This document shows, piece after piece, positions 36,365-49,429 of a DNA stretch of 64,000 nucleotides (positions are counted from its first letter, which is position 1; the number at the start of each line of letters is the position of its first letter). The stretch is from NCBI RefSeq assembly GCF_013177675.1, contig NZ_CP042652.1, positions 2,542,001 to 2,606,000 of the forward strand, read 5' to 3'. The DNA is from Arcobacter acticola. Lineage in GTDB: Bacteria; Campylobacterota; Campylobacteria; Campylobacterales; Arcobacteraceae. The notes below the pieces were generated by a model, which searched no databases, was not told where the DNA came from, and saw only the letters and a program-made list of their open reading frames with translations. A program made the translations under genes and the position numbers.

Positions 36365-37069
36365 ATGAATTTATCACTAAAAAAAATATTAAAACAACTT
36401 GATGTTTTGTTTATATCTGAGGTAGATTCCTCATATAAAAAAATAGAGAATATTTTACGCCTTTTTTTTAAAGAGGTACTTAATACAAATTCATTAATAA
36501 ATGCCAATAAAATATATGAAAAATCATTTCCTAGTATTTTGATTATTGATATAAATTTAAAAGAATCCTCTGGATTGTCTTTTGTAAAAAACCTTAGAAA
36601 AAAAAACAAATCGATGCCAATTATAATAATCACAGAAAATAAAGAAACAGATATTTTAATTGAAGCTATTAAACTAAATTTAATAGATTATTTACTTAAA
36701 CCTGTTGATATTAATAAACTAATACATGCATTAAATCTATCTGCAAAAAATATATTAAATAGTGGGGAAATAAAAACGATAATTACAAATGATATAATTT
36801 ATAACTATGTAGATAAAAGCATAACAATTTTAGATAAAAAACAATCTCTAACAAAAAACGAATCACGATTATTAGAACTGTTTTTAATAAATAAAAATAA
36901 GTTTGTCAAAAATGAAGATATTATCAAGCAAATTTGGTCAGATAAAGAAGTTTCAAGTTCAGCATTTAAGTCACTAATTAATAGATTATCAAATAAAATA
37001 GGGAAAGATACAATAAGTAATTCGTTTGGGATTGGGTATGGGATTATTAGTGATAAATGTGAATTGTAA
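36365..37069 (+). CDS. Orphan OmpR-family response regulator
   Basis: A 234-residue two-domain regulator. The receiver has the phosphorylatable Asp in ILIIDINLKESSG and the switch Lys in YLLKPVD, but the usual acidic pair after strand 1 is replaced by FISEVDSS. The C-terminal winged helix (SLTKNESRLLELFL...VKNEDIIKQIW...INRLSNKIGKD) binds DNA. No histidine kinase is adjacent. It is divergent from the giant adhesin gene and the obvious candidate for controlling it. ATG 36365 has no ribosome site. Confidence 0.88.
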   Translation: MNLSLKKILKQLDVLFISEVDSSYKKIENILRLFFKEVLNTNSLINANKIYEKSFPSILIIDINLKESSGLSFVKNLRKKNKSMPIIIITENKETDILIEAIKLNLIDYLLKPVDINKLIHALNLSAKNILNSGEIKTIITNDIIYNYVDKSITILDKKQSLTKNESRLLELFLINKNKFVKNEDIIKQIWSDKEVSSSAFKSLINRLSNKIGKDTISNSFGIGYGIISDKCEL

Positions 37070-37159
37070 ATATTAAAAGATAAAACAATAATTGGTGTAT
37101 TAGTTATTGGAATATTAGTAGTTTAAACCTAAAAAAAGCCCTAAAAAAAAGCTTCTACC

Positions 37160-37179
37160 TAAAAATACTCAAAGAGTAT
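37160..37179 (-). terminator. Terminator candidate of the rRNA operon
   Basis: On the reverse strand, after the 5S gene, ATACTC-TTT-GAGTAT forms a 6-bp stem followed by a T run. Further T-rich stretches follow (37125-37150). Weak stem, but placed correctly. Confidence 0.5.
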
Positions 37180-37210
37180 GAATAAGTAAAAGCTTAAGTA
37201 AATAAACTCA

Positions 37211-37326
37211 AGAGCTGGCAGCGGCCTACGTTTCCACCAGGGGACCCGGCAGTATTATCGGCGATGAAGTGCTTGACTTCCAGGTTCGGAATGGGACTGG
37301 GTATTTCCACTTCTCTATAGCCACCA
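37211..37326 (-). rRNA. rrf: 5S ribosomal RNA
   Basis: The reverse strand reads the conserved 5S pattern: ggtggctatagagaag at the 5' end, the central ccattccgaacctggaagt region, and ccgctgccagctct at the 3' end, which pairs with the start. Length is about 116-119; ends are approximate. Confidence 0.93.
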
Positions 37327-37329
37327 GCA

Positions 37330-37616
37330 AAGTTGAGTGTTAAATTTAATTTTGAATGCTTAATTTTGAATTTTGAATTAAAACCCAAATTAAGTAAATT
37401 ATACTTAACACTCAACTCTATGCTAGAGTTAAGAAAAAATAATGTTAAAGTCTTTTGTTCTTTCTAAAAAAAACACAATTTGTTTATTAAATATATCCTG
37501 CGCTTATGCATAAGCATAAAAGCTACGGTTCCGAAACTATAAAAGTGAAGCAGTTCACTTTTAATAACGTTTCTCATATATTTAATAAGATAGTAAACCA
37601 AAGAATATAAAATAAG
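37330..37616 (-). other. 23S-5S spacer with processing stems
   Basis: No gene. A 13-bp perfect inverted repeat (37331-37343 with 37405-37417) would form a stem just upstream of 5S in the transcript. Bases 37577-37605 pair with the region 5' of 23S (see 40566-40987), as do 37439-37455. Confidence 0.7.
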
Positions 37617-40565
<2,949 letters not shown>

Positions 40566-40987
40566 AACAGAATTAAATTCTGTCGCATTTTTGATAATTA
40601 TTCTTTGGCTACTATCTTATTAAACATATTTAAATTAATGAATCTAATCATCAACTCTTACATCTTAATAAAATTAGTTGTGTTCTATCTATTTCAAATT
40701 ATCTTAAAAAAACAAGTTTTTTCAAGGTAACAATTTTTAGATAATTAAATTTTTGTTTTTAAATTATGTTCTTTCGAACGTAAATTAAACGAAAAAATTA
40801 AAGACTTTAACATTATATTTTTAAATATCATTTTAGATTTCTCTAAAAGTTTTGATTCGAAAATCAAATATAAATTCAAACTAATTTGAACTTATATTTA
40901 ATTTTACTCTCAAGCTAAATTATTATAACTGAACTTTAAATTCTATCTTCTGAGCACTGAACTCTGATTACTGAACTCTAAAATAGG
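40566..40987 (-). other. tRNA-Ala to 23S spacer
   Basis: No gene. Bases near 40600-40630 pair with 37577-37605 to form about 29 bp with two G-U pairs, the expected RNase III stalk around 23S. A second perfect 17-bp pairing joins 40800-40816 with 37439-37455. Confidence 0.7.
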
Positions 40988-41063
40988 TGGTGGAGAATAG
41001 CGGGATCGAACCGCTGACCTCCTGCGTGCAAAGCAGGCGCTCTCCCAGCTGAGCTAATTCCCC
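40988..41063 (-). tRNA. tRNA-Ala (TGC)
   Basis: Complement begins GGGGAATTAGCTCAGCTGGG, has anticodon loop TTTGCAC (TGC) and the GGTTCGATCCC T loop, and ends with an encoded CCA. 76 nt. Confidence 0.97.
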
Positions 41064-41158
41064 TGGGACTAATAATTTTGAATTCTAAATTCTGAATTTT
41101 GAATTAAAAAAATTAATTCAACATTTAAAATTTAACATTCAACATTATAAGATTATCA

Positions 41159-41235
41159 TGGTGGGCCTACCAGGACTTGAACCTGGGACCTCACGATTAT
41201 CAGTCGAGCGCTCTAGCCAGCTGAGCTATAGGCCC
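41159..41235 (-). tRNA. tRNA-Ile (GAT)
   Basis: Complement begins GGGCCTATAGCTCAGC, has anticodon loop CTGATAA (GAT) and T loop GGTTCAAGTCC, and ends with encoded CCA. 77 nt. A 95-bp AT-rich spacer separates it from tRNA-Ala. Confidence 0.97.
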
Positions 41236-41339
41236 CTACTACCTATTTAAATAATCTTTATAAACCGAATATATAAAATCTTTGCCATTTTCTTTATTTG
41301 ATATTTGAAATCAGAAACGAATCTGATCTCTTATCTCTG

Positions 41340-42856
<1,517 letters not shown>

Positions 42857-43150
42857 TTGAAGTTTTTGAACTTGACTTCTTCTGTATTATTTTACTAATT
42901 ACAAAATTATCACTCATAAGTTAATAGACAAGTTTAATATGTTTTACCATACTTTTCTTGTTTTATATATTTAACATTATTCTTATTTTTAATCTGAATA
43001 AATTGACAGATTTAAACAACAAGAATTACATATTCGGTTTACAAAGATTACTTTATAAACGTTATAATTTATTTTAAAGATCATCCACATTCAAACTATC
43101 TCGTTACCATCACACTTTCGTTTGATGCGTTCCAGTCAAATTGGACGGGA
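42857..43150 (-). other. rRNA operon leader with boxA candidate and 16S processing arm
   Basis: About 290 nt of leader, no gene. TGATCTTTAAAAT on the reverse strand at 43083-43071 matches 10 of 13 bases of the E. coli rrn boxA antitermination site. Bases 43030-43050 pair with 41252-41272 beyond the 16S 3' end: 21 bp with a single G-U pair, the RNase III stalk for 16S. Confidence 0.65.
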
Positions 43151-43179
43151 ATTATAATAGATTCCTCTGGGTTTGTCAA
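43151..43179 (-). promoter_or_regulatory. rRNA operon promoter
   Basis: Reverse strand TTGACA (43179-43174), 17-bp spacer, TATAAT (43156-43151): a perfect sigma-70-type consensus. Transcription would start near 43144. Confidence 0.85.
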
Positions 43180-43328
43180 TAGATTTTTGTACAAATTTTA
43201 CAATTTCTTCATTTTTTTACTATTTTATTCTTTTTTACTTTATTTTTATTGGGTCTTGGGGAGAATTGTTTGTTTTTTTCTTATTTTTTTGTTACTTTTC
43301 TATACTAACTAATCTTTTTTAATCTCGT

Positions 43329-43958
43329 TTACTCTACTTTTTCTTGTTTTGAATATCCTGTGAATGGATATATTGTGATTTCTTTTGTATCTTTATTCTT
43401 TGAAATGAATTTTATTGTACATGGTTCAGTAATTTCATATTCTTCACTTTCATTATCAAAGGCTGATAATTTTGAATATATTTTTCCATCACTTCCAAAA
43501 GAGAGTTGACCTAGGGTTGTTGTATCATTACAAGAAATATTTACATCTTCTATATCATATTGTTTAGTTAGTAGAACATATTTACTATTTTCATCATTTT
43601 CATTGCAAGTGTTAAAACTATATATGTTTTTATTGCTTAATGGATCTTTTAAACTATCTTCAGCACTTGGATGTCCTGATTTATTTCTATCTGTATATAT
43701 TGTGTAATAAATACCACCTACACTTTTTCTACAATTGAAGAATTTTATTGTCCATCTTTGTTTATGCCATAAAGGATCACTTAAATCATATTTATCATCT
43801 ATTAATGCTTTATATCTTAGATGTGTAATATATAATGATATTCTATTTGTCAGTTCATCAAGATTATTGATTTTTGTTTTGGGAAGAAAGGCTGTATATA
43901 AGAATCCAAGTAAAGTGATTACTAAAATGATTTCTAATACAGAAAATGATTTTTTCAT
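43329..43958 (-). CDS. Type II secretion/type IV pilus pseudopilin-like protein
   Basis: A 209-residue protein with a class III signal: a short basic MKKS leader then FSVLEIILVITLLGFLYTAF, having the Glu at position +5 and a hydrophobic helix. The rest is a globular domain with several Cys residues (FFNCRKS, FNTCNEN, ISCND, EPCTI) that could form disulphides. No secretion ATPase or secretin is close. It overlaps the GT39-like gene by 4 bp, an unusual partner. Confidence 0.75.
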   Translation of the reverse strand: MKKSFSVLEIILVITLLGFLYTAFLPKTKINNLDELTNRISLYITHLRYKALIDDKYDLSDPLWHKQRWTIKFFNCRKSVGGIYYTIYTDRNKSGHPSAEDSLKDPLSNKNIYSFNTCNENDENSKYVLLTKQYDIEDVNISCNDTTTLGQLSFGSDGKIYSKLSAFDNESEEYEITEPCTIKFISKNKDTKEITIYPFTGYSKQEKVE

Positions 43959-45160
43959 TTTTCTATTTTTTTCACATATACATCAAGAAGTTCTTTATTG
44001 TAGTATCTAATTACAATTCTTTCATCATAGTTATAATATGAACGAGTTGATAAGAAATATTTCTCACCTTCTACTATATTATAAAACTTCAATCTTAGTT
44101 GTAATTCTTTATCTATACATGTGACTTCATTTATATTTCTTTTTTTTAGTTCATCTGCTAATTCTTTTGCAAAATGATATTGATACACGAAATGTTTTGT
44201 TGGATTTCCTAAAACTAAATATAAAGGTTTATTAATAAAAGTTAGAAATACATTTATCACAAGCATAGATACTATCAAGACTGCTATTATATTATGAGTT
44301 TGTCTAAACTCTTTTAATCTAACTCTATATGAATGAAAAAATGTTTTTAACATAAAAGGTAGAGATATCACAACATAAGGACCAAAGTCTTCTATAAATA
44401 CTCTTTGTCTAAAAGAAAATACTATTGACAAAACCATGGCAGTCATAGAAATATACCAAGTTATTGTTCTTTCATCTTTTATTCCAGCTCTGTATAATGA
44501 GTAAATAAAGTATATAAATAACAAAGGGGAAAAAACCGTCGCATAAATTGCAAAGGTATCAACTAAAAATCCTCTTGGTTTTCCATCTGTTGAAAATCCA
44601 TATATATACATTGATAAAATAAAAAATATCATTGAAAAATACATTAACTTTTTATCTTGATTTTTAAAAGAATAAAAGAATAATGCTAGATATAAAATGG
44701 CAAATGAATTATCTACAAATAAAAAGAAAACTAACAATAAATAAGAATGCTTAGCGTTCTTTTGATACATATACAAATATAGAAGTGTGAAGAAGATTAC
44801 CATTATTGCGCTATTAACAAGTAATGAAGCACTTATAACTCCAGGAAGAATCATAAATATGCAAATTGCAATAAACCTATCTTTTTCATATCTAAAATAG
44901 TTTTCTGTTAATTTGTACATCAATAATACGCTTGAGGCATAAAATACTATAAAGGGCAATCTTAAGGCAATATCATTTTGTCCAAAAATTGATATAGATA
45001 GTTTTGATATTATAGATAAAACTGAGTTATTAACAAATACATTTAATGCTTCTTTATAGGAAATACTAAGTGAATTGTCTGCTTTGAATAATAAAATTAC
45101 TACTATTGTTAATAAAGATATATAAAAATAGTAGTTAAATTTATTATTTGTAGTAGTCAT
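43955..45160 (-). CDS. GT39-like (ArnT/PMT-type) membrane glycosyltransferase
   Basis: A 401-residue protein with about 10-11 hydrophobic segments. After the first helix, SYKEALNVFVNNSVLSIISKL and FGQNDIALRLPFIVFYASSVLLMY match the periplasmic loop and second helix of GT39 enzymes, which transfer sugars from polyprenyl phosphate. The usual early Asp-Glu pair is not clear here (SYKEAL). Acceptor unknown. Translation is coupled to the pseudopilin gene, and pabA ends 1 bp before its start. Confidence 0.65.
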   Translation of the reverse strand: MTTTNNKFNYYFYISLLTIVVILLFKADNSLSISYKEALNVFVNNSVLSIISKLSISIFGQNDIALRLPFIVFYASSVLLMYKLTENYFRYEKDRFIAICIFMILPGVISASLLVNSAIMVIFFTLLYLYMYQKNAKHSYLLLVFFLFVDNSFAILYLALFFYSFKNQDKKLMYFSMIFFILSMYIYGFSTDGKPRGFLVDTFAIYATVFSPLLFIYFIYSLYRAGIKDERTITWYISMTAMVLSIVFSFRQRVFIEDFGPYVVISLPFMLKTFFHSYRVRLKEFRQTHNIIAVLIVSMLVINVFLTFINKPLYLVLGNPTKHFVYQYHFAKELADELKKRNINEVTCIDKELQLRLKFYNIVEGEKYFLSTRSYYNYDERIVIRYYNKELLDVYVKKIEK

Positions 45161-45161
45161 T

Positions 45162-45731
45162 TTATAATTTTAAGAAGTTATCTAGTATTTTAAATCCATG
45201 TTCACTCATTATTGATTCAGGGTGAAACTGAACTCCATAGATTTGTTTATCTTTGATTTCTAAAGACATAATTTCATTGTCATCATCACTATATGATGTA
45301 ACTATAATATCTTCAGGAAGATTTTCTTTTTCAACTATTAATGAATGATATCTAGTTTGTGTAAACTCTTTTGGTAAGCCTTCAAAAATTTTTGTATCTT
45401 TTACAACTTTTATTAAAGAAGTTTTCCCATGCATCATATTTTTAGCACGCACTACATTACCTCCAAAAACTTGTCCAATAGCTTGATGTCCTAAGCATAT
45501 ACCAAAAATTGGTTTTTTACCTGCAAAATATTTTATAACATCTAAACATACGCCTGCATCATCTGGAGTTGCTGGGCCTGGAGAAATTATAATTTTTTGC
45601 GGATTTAAAGATTCTATTTCTTTTAGTGTTAATTCATCATTTCTAATTATTTTTAAATCAGCTCCTAATTCCAAACAATATTGAACTATATTGTAAGTAA
45701 ATGAGTCGTAATTATCAATCATTAATATCAT
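45162..45731 (-). CDS. pabA: Glutamine amidotransferase of anthranilate/aminodeoxychorismate synthase
   Basis: A class I glutamine amidotransferase of 189 residues that supplies ammonia to TrpE or PabB. Family motifs: LMIDNYDSFTYNIVQY, the SPGPATPDDAG oxyanion region, the catalytic Cys in FGICLGHQAIGQ, and the His-Glu pair in VQFHPESIMSEHG. TrpG and PabA cannot be separated by sequence; a stand-alone gene away from trp genes favours a PabA or shared role. It heads the three-gene reverse operon. Confidence 0.92.
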   Translation of the reverse strand: MILMIDNYDSFTYNIVQYCLELGADLKIIRNDELTLKEIESLNPQKIIISPGPATPDDAGVCLDVIKYFAGKKPIFGICLGHQAIGQVFGGNVVRAKNMMHGKTSLIKVVKDTKIFEGLPKEFTQTRYHSLIVEKENLPEDIIVTSYSDDDNEIMSLEIKDKQIYGVQFHPESIMSEHGFKILDNFLKL

Positions 45732-45808
45732 ATATATTATTCCCTCTTTTTTTCTTGTGCCATTATAACAATAATAAAATTTGTTTATGTTAAAAATAAT
45801 TCTTTTCT

Positions 45809-45827
45809 TTTATGATAATCATTCTTA
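45809..45827 (+). promoter_or_regulatory. Fur-box-like site
   Basis: ttatgataatcattctta resembles the Fur consensus core (GATAAT followed by CATT). It lies about 80 bp before the iron transporter operon, in the gap shared with the divergent pabA operon. Confidence 0.6.
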
Positions 45828-45905
45828 GTATTAAGATTATTTAAAGAATAAAAGATGTATCATCTCAATATCAATTATTAAGGTAATTAAAAAAAAGGAA
45901 AATAC

Positions 45906-46913
45906 ATGATAAAAAAATTAGCTATAAGTGCTATAGTATTAGCAAGTTCATTCTTAACAGCATCTGAGGTTAATGTTTACTCTCATAGACATTATGATTC
46001 AGATAAAATATTATTCAAAAAATTTGAAGAAACAACGGGAATAAAAGTAAATATTGTAACTGCAAAAGCAGAAGAGCTTGTATCAAAATTAGCAATTGAA
46101 GGTGAAAATACTCCAGCGGATGTTTTAATTACTGCTGATATTGGAAATTTACATGAAGCAAAAAGTAGAAATTTATTACAAACTATTGATTCAAATACTT
46201 TAAATACAAATATACCAGCTCATTTAAGGGATGCAAATAAAGAATGGTTTGCACTTACAAAAAGAGCAAGAATTTTTGTATATAATCCTGAAAAAATAAA
46301 TGAAGCTGATTTAAGTGATTATTTAAGTTTAACTAACCCTAAATTAAAAGATAAAATTATCACAAGATCTTCAACAAATGCTTATAATAAAGCTTTATTA
46401 GCTTCTATTATTGCAAATCATGGAGAAGCAAAAGCTTTAGAATTTACAAAAGGTTTAGTGGCAAATTTTGCTAGAGATCCAAAAGGTAGTGATAGAGATC
46501 AAATCAGAGCAGTAGCTGCAGGTGATGGTGATTTAGCTATTGTTAATACTTATTATTTAGGTGTTATGTTAAATGGAGAAGATAAAAAAGACATTGAGAT
46601 TGCAAAAAGTGTGAAAATCTTTTTCCCTGCACAAGAAACAACTGGAACTCATATGAATATTTCAGGTGCAGGTGTTACTAAATTTGCTAAAAATAAAGAA
46701 AATGCGGTTAAACTTATTGAATTTTTAAGTTCTTCTGAGGCACAATCAACATTTGCAGAAGGAAATCATGAATATCCTGTAAATCCAAATGTAAAACCAT
46801 CTGCAACTGTTGCATCATGGGGAACATTTAAAGAAGATACAATTGATTTAACAAAAATTGGTGAAAATACAAAAAAAGCAGTTGATATTGCAACACAAGG
46901 AAATTGGAAATAA
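45906..46913 (+). CDS. fbpA: Fe(3+) ABC transporter periplasmic binding protein
   Basis: A 335-residue protein with a signal peptide (KKLAISAIVLASSFLTASE) and the start of the FbpA/FutA fold (EVNVYSHRHYDSDKILFKKF). The tandem Tyr iron ligands are in IVNTYYLGVM near residue 215, and DRDQIRAVAAGDGDLA precedes them. It captures ferric iron in the periplasm for FbpBC. AAAAGGAAAA precedes ATG. A Fur-like site lies upstream. Confidence 0.93.
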   Translation: MIKKLAISAIVLASSFLTASEVNVYSHRHYDSDKILFKKFEETTGIKVNIVTAKAEELVSKLAIEGENTPADVLITADIGNLHEAKSRNLLQTIDSNTLNTNIPAHLRDANKEWFALTKRARIFVYNPEKINEADLSDYLSLTNPKLKDKIITRSSTNAYNKALLASIIANHGEAKALEFTKGLVANFARDPKGSDRDQIRAVAAGDGDLAIVNTYYLGVMLNGEDKKDIEIAKSVKIFFPAQETTGTHMNISGAGVTKFAKNKENAVKLIEFLSSSEAQSTFAEGNHEYPVNPNVKPSATVASWGTFKEDTIDLTKIGENTKKAVDIATQGNWK

Positions 46914-48472
46914 ACAGATTAAAATATTACTTAGCCCCTCTTGCGGGCTTAAGTATCTCATTACCAATACTATCATTAATAATCTACTTCTTATTTGAAG
47001 GAAGTTTTGATTTCAACTTTTTAAAAAGTAGTGTTTTACTTGAATACACAAATAATACTGCTTTATTAGTTTTTGGAACTTTTGCTTTGGTAATTGTATT
47101 AGGAACTATAACTTCATATTTAAGTGCTAGATTTGAATACTTTGGTCATAAGTTTTTTGCAGTAACATTTGTTTTACCCCTTGCATTTCCAGCTTATATT
47201 TTAGGTTATACATATGTGGGGTTTTTTGAATATAGAGGAATCTTGTCAGATATAGTATCAGATGCTAGTGTTCGTCTTGATATTTTAAATATGTATGGTG
47301 CAATTTTTATATTTGCCATTGCAATGTTCCCTTATGTTTATATTCTTGCACGTGTCTCTTTTGCTTCTATTTCTTCAACTGTCTGTGAGTTGGTATCTTT
47401 ACAACAAATAAGTCCTATAAAAGCATTTTTCAAAGTATATTTACCCCTTTCATATCCTGCAATTTTTGCAGGAAGTATTTTAGCTGTTATGGAAACACTT
47501 AGTGATTATGGTACTGTTTTATATTTTGGTATAGAAACTTTTAGTGTAGGAATATTTAAAAGTTGGTTTGGATATGGAGATTTAGCACAAGCTATAAATG
47601 TTGCTATAGTTTTACTTATATTCGTATTTGGTATTTTATGGACTGAATCATTAATTAGAAAAAAATATAGATTTGCAAGTGCTACCCATAGTGCAAAAAG
47701 AGCTTCAAAAATAAAGCTTAGTGGTAAATATAATTTTATAGCATTTTTAATATCATTTGTTATTTCAACTATTACTTTATTTATTCCTATTGTTGTTTTA
47801 ATTTATTGGTTTATTTTAGATATAAATACTTTAGATTTCGAAGCTTTTTCATACCTTTACAATACTCTTAGTTTAAATATCATCTCATCAAGTATTATCA
47901 TTTTACTTTCATTTCTTGTAATTTATATGTTGAGATTTTATCCATCTAAACTAGGAAGTTTTACCCATAAACTTTCAATGCTAGGATATTCAATTCCTGG
48001 AGCAGTTGTTGGGGTTGGATTATTGATATTAGGTAGCTTTATTGATAAAAGTCTAGGCTTTATAGTTTTTAGTGGAACTTTTTTTATGGTAGTTTTTGCA
48101 TATACAACCAGATATTTTGCTTCAAGTATTGGCTCTATTGAAAATGGATTTTCTAAAATCGACTCAAGCATTGATGATGCTAGCAAAATATTTGGTAAAA
48201 GTGAAATAAAAAATATTATAGAAGTATATTTTCCACTAATGAGGCCATATATGATAAGTGGATTTTTGATACTTTATATAGATATTGCAAAAGAATTACC
48301 AGCAACTTTAATATTAAGACCTTTTAATTTTGATACTTTAGCTATTAGAATATATGAACTTGCAAGTAATGAGATGCTTTATAAAGTTGGATTTCCATCG
48401 CTTATACTTGTATTTACAACAGCAATTGCTGTAATGTTATTAAACTCAGGATTTGGGAAAAGAAAAAAATGA
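46904..48472 (+). CDS. fbpB: Fe(3+) ABC transporter permease
   Basis: A 522-residue inner-membrane permease with about 12 hydrophobic segments and two copies of the ABC permease core, as in fused FbpB. The EAA-like loops are VSLQQISPIKAFFKVYLPLSYPAI (shown in parts) and DDASKIFGKSEIKNIIEVYFPLMRP. No ATG suits the N terminus; TTG at 46904 overlaps the fbpA gene by 10 bp, suggesting translational coupling. It pairs with FbpC. Confidence 0.92.
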   Translation: MEINRLKYYLAPLAGLSISLPILSLIIYFLFEGSFDFNFLKSSVLLEYTNNTALLVFGTFALVIVLGTITSYLSARFEYFGHKFFAVTFVLPLAFPAYILGYTYVGFFEYRGILSDIVSDASVRLDILNMYGAIFIFAIAMFPYVYILARVSFASISSTVCELVSLQQISPIKAFFKVYLPLSYPAIFAGSILAVMETLSDYGTVLYFGIETFSVGIFKSWFGYGDLAQAINVAIVLLIFVFGILWTESLIRKKYRFASATHSAKRASKIKLSGKYNFIAFLISFVISTITLFIPIVVLIYWFILDINTLDFEAFSYLYNTLSLNIISSSIIILLSFLVIYMLRFYPSKLGSFTHKLSMLGYSIPGAVVGVGLLILGSFIDKSLGFIVFSGTFFMVVFAYTTRYFASSIGSIENGFSKIDSSIDDASKIFGKSEIKNIIEVYFPLMRPYMISGFLILYIDIAKELPATLILRPFNFDTLAIRIYELASNEMLYKVGFPSLILVFTTAIAVMLLNSGFGKRKK

Positions 48473-49401
48473 ATCAAATTGTACAAATAAGAAATCTGCA
48501 GAAAGTTTTTCCAAAAGGGAATATTTGTATTGCAGAAAATATAAGTTTAGACATAAAAGAAGGTGAGATTTTTACTATTCTTGGAAAAAGTGGAAGTGGT
48601 AAAACTACATTTCTTCGAATGATTGCAGGACTTGAAAGCCCTGATGATGGAGAAATCTCAATAGATAATAATATTGTTTTTTCTAAAAATAAAAATCTTG
48701 AACCAAAAAATAGAAAAGTTGCAGTAGTTTTTCAAAATTATGCCCTACTTCCTCATTTAAGTATTGCTTCAAATATCACATTTGGAAGTGATGCTTCAAA
48801 ACAAGATTTAGAAGATATTTTAGAAAAAACAAAATTAAAAGGCCAAGAGAATAAACTTCCCCATGAATTAAGTGGAGGACAACAACAAAGAGTAGCCCTT
48901 GCTCGTGCTTTAATAAATAAACCAAAAATTCTTCTTTTGGATGAGCCATTAAGTAATATTGATACAGAATTAAGAGCTCATTTAAGAGCAGAATTAAAAG
49001 AGATGATAAAAGCTTTTGGAATAACAGCCCTATTTATAACACATGATAAAGAAGATGCTTTTTATTTATCTGATAGAATTGCAATAATGGCAGGTGGAAA
49101 TATTTTACAAGTTGGAACTGCAAAAGATATTTATCACCATCCAAATGATTTATATTGTGCAAATTTTTTAGGAAAAATGACTCAATTATCTTCAAATACT
49201 TATATAAGACCTGAGCATATTGAAATATCAAATGATGGTATTCTTGAAGGAATAATTAAAGATATCATCTTTTATGGAAGTTTTTATGAAGTAATAATTT
49301 TATCTAAAAATAAAGAACTACTTATTCATAGTTTTGATGATAAATTAGAAATTGGACAAGAAATAAAATATATTTTTAATGGGGAAATTTTAGAATTTTA
49401 G
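48469..49401 (+). CDS. fbpC: Fe(3+) ABC transporter ATP-binding protein
   Basis: A 310-residue ATPase. Walker A is GKSGSGKTT, the Q loop is FQNYALLPHL, the signature is LSGGQQQRVALARAL, Walker B is LLLDEPLSNID and the switch His is in FITHDKED. A short C-terminal TOBE-like part (YIRPEHIEISNDG) follows, slightly reduced compared with the 350-residue members. ATG overlaps the permease stop (ATGA). Confidence 0.95.
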   Translation: MNQIVQIRNLQKVFPKGNICIAENISLDIKEGEIFTILGKSGSGKTTFLRMIAGLESPDDGEISIDNNIVFSKNKNLEPKNRKVAVVFQNYALLPHLSIASNITFGSDASKQDLEDILEKTKLKGQENKLPHELSGGQQQRVALARALINKPKILLLDEPLSNIDTELRAHLRAELKEMIKAFGITALFITHDKEDAFYLSDRIAIMAGGNILQVGTAKDIYHHPNDLYCANFLGKMTQLSSNTYIRPEHIEISNDGILEGIIKDIIFYGSFYEVIILSKNKELLIHSFDDKLEIGQEIKYIFNGEILEF

Positions 49402-49429
49402 TTTAAACAAAAACATTGTAAAATATTGT

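Noticed and set aside
36340-36633. Reverse open frame over the response regulator start
   Set aside because: Antisense to the well-supported regulator, hydrophobic only because of AT-rich complement.
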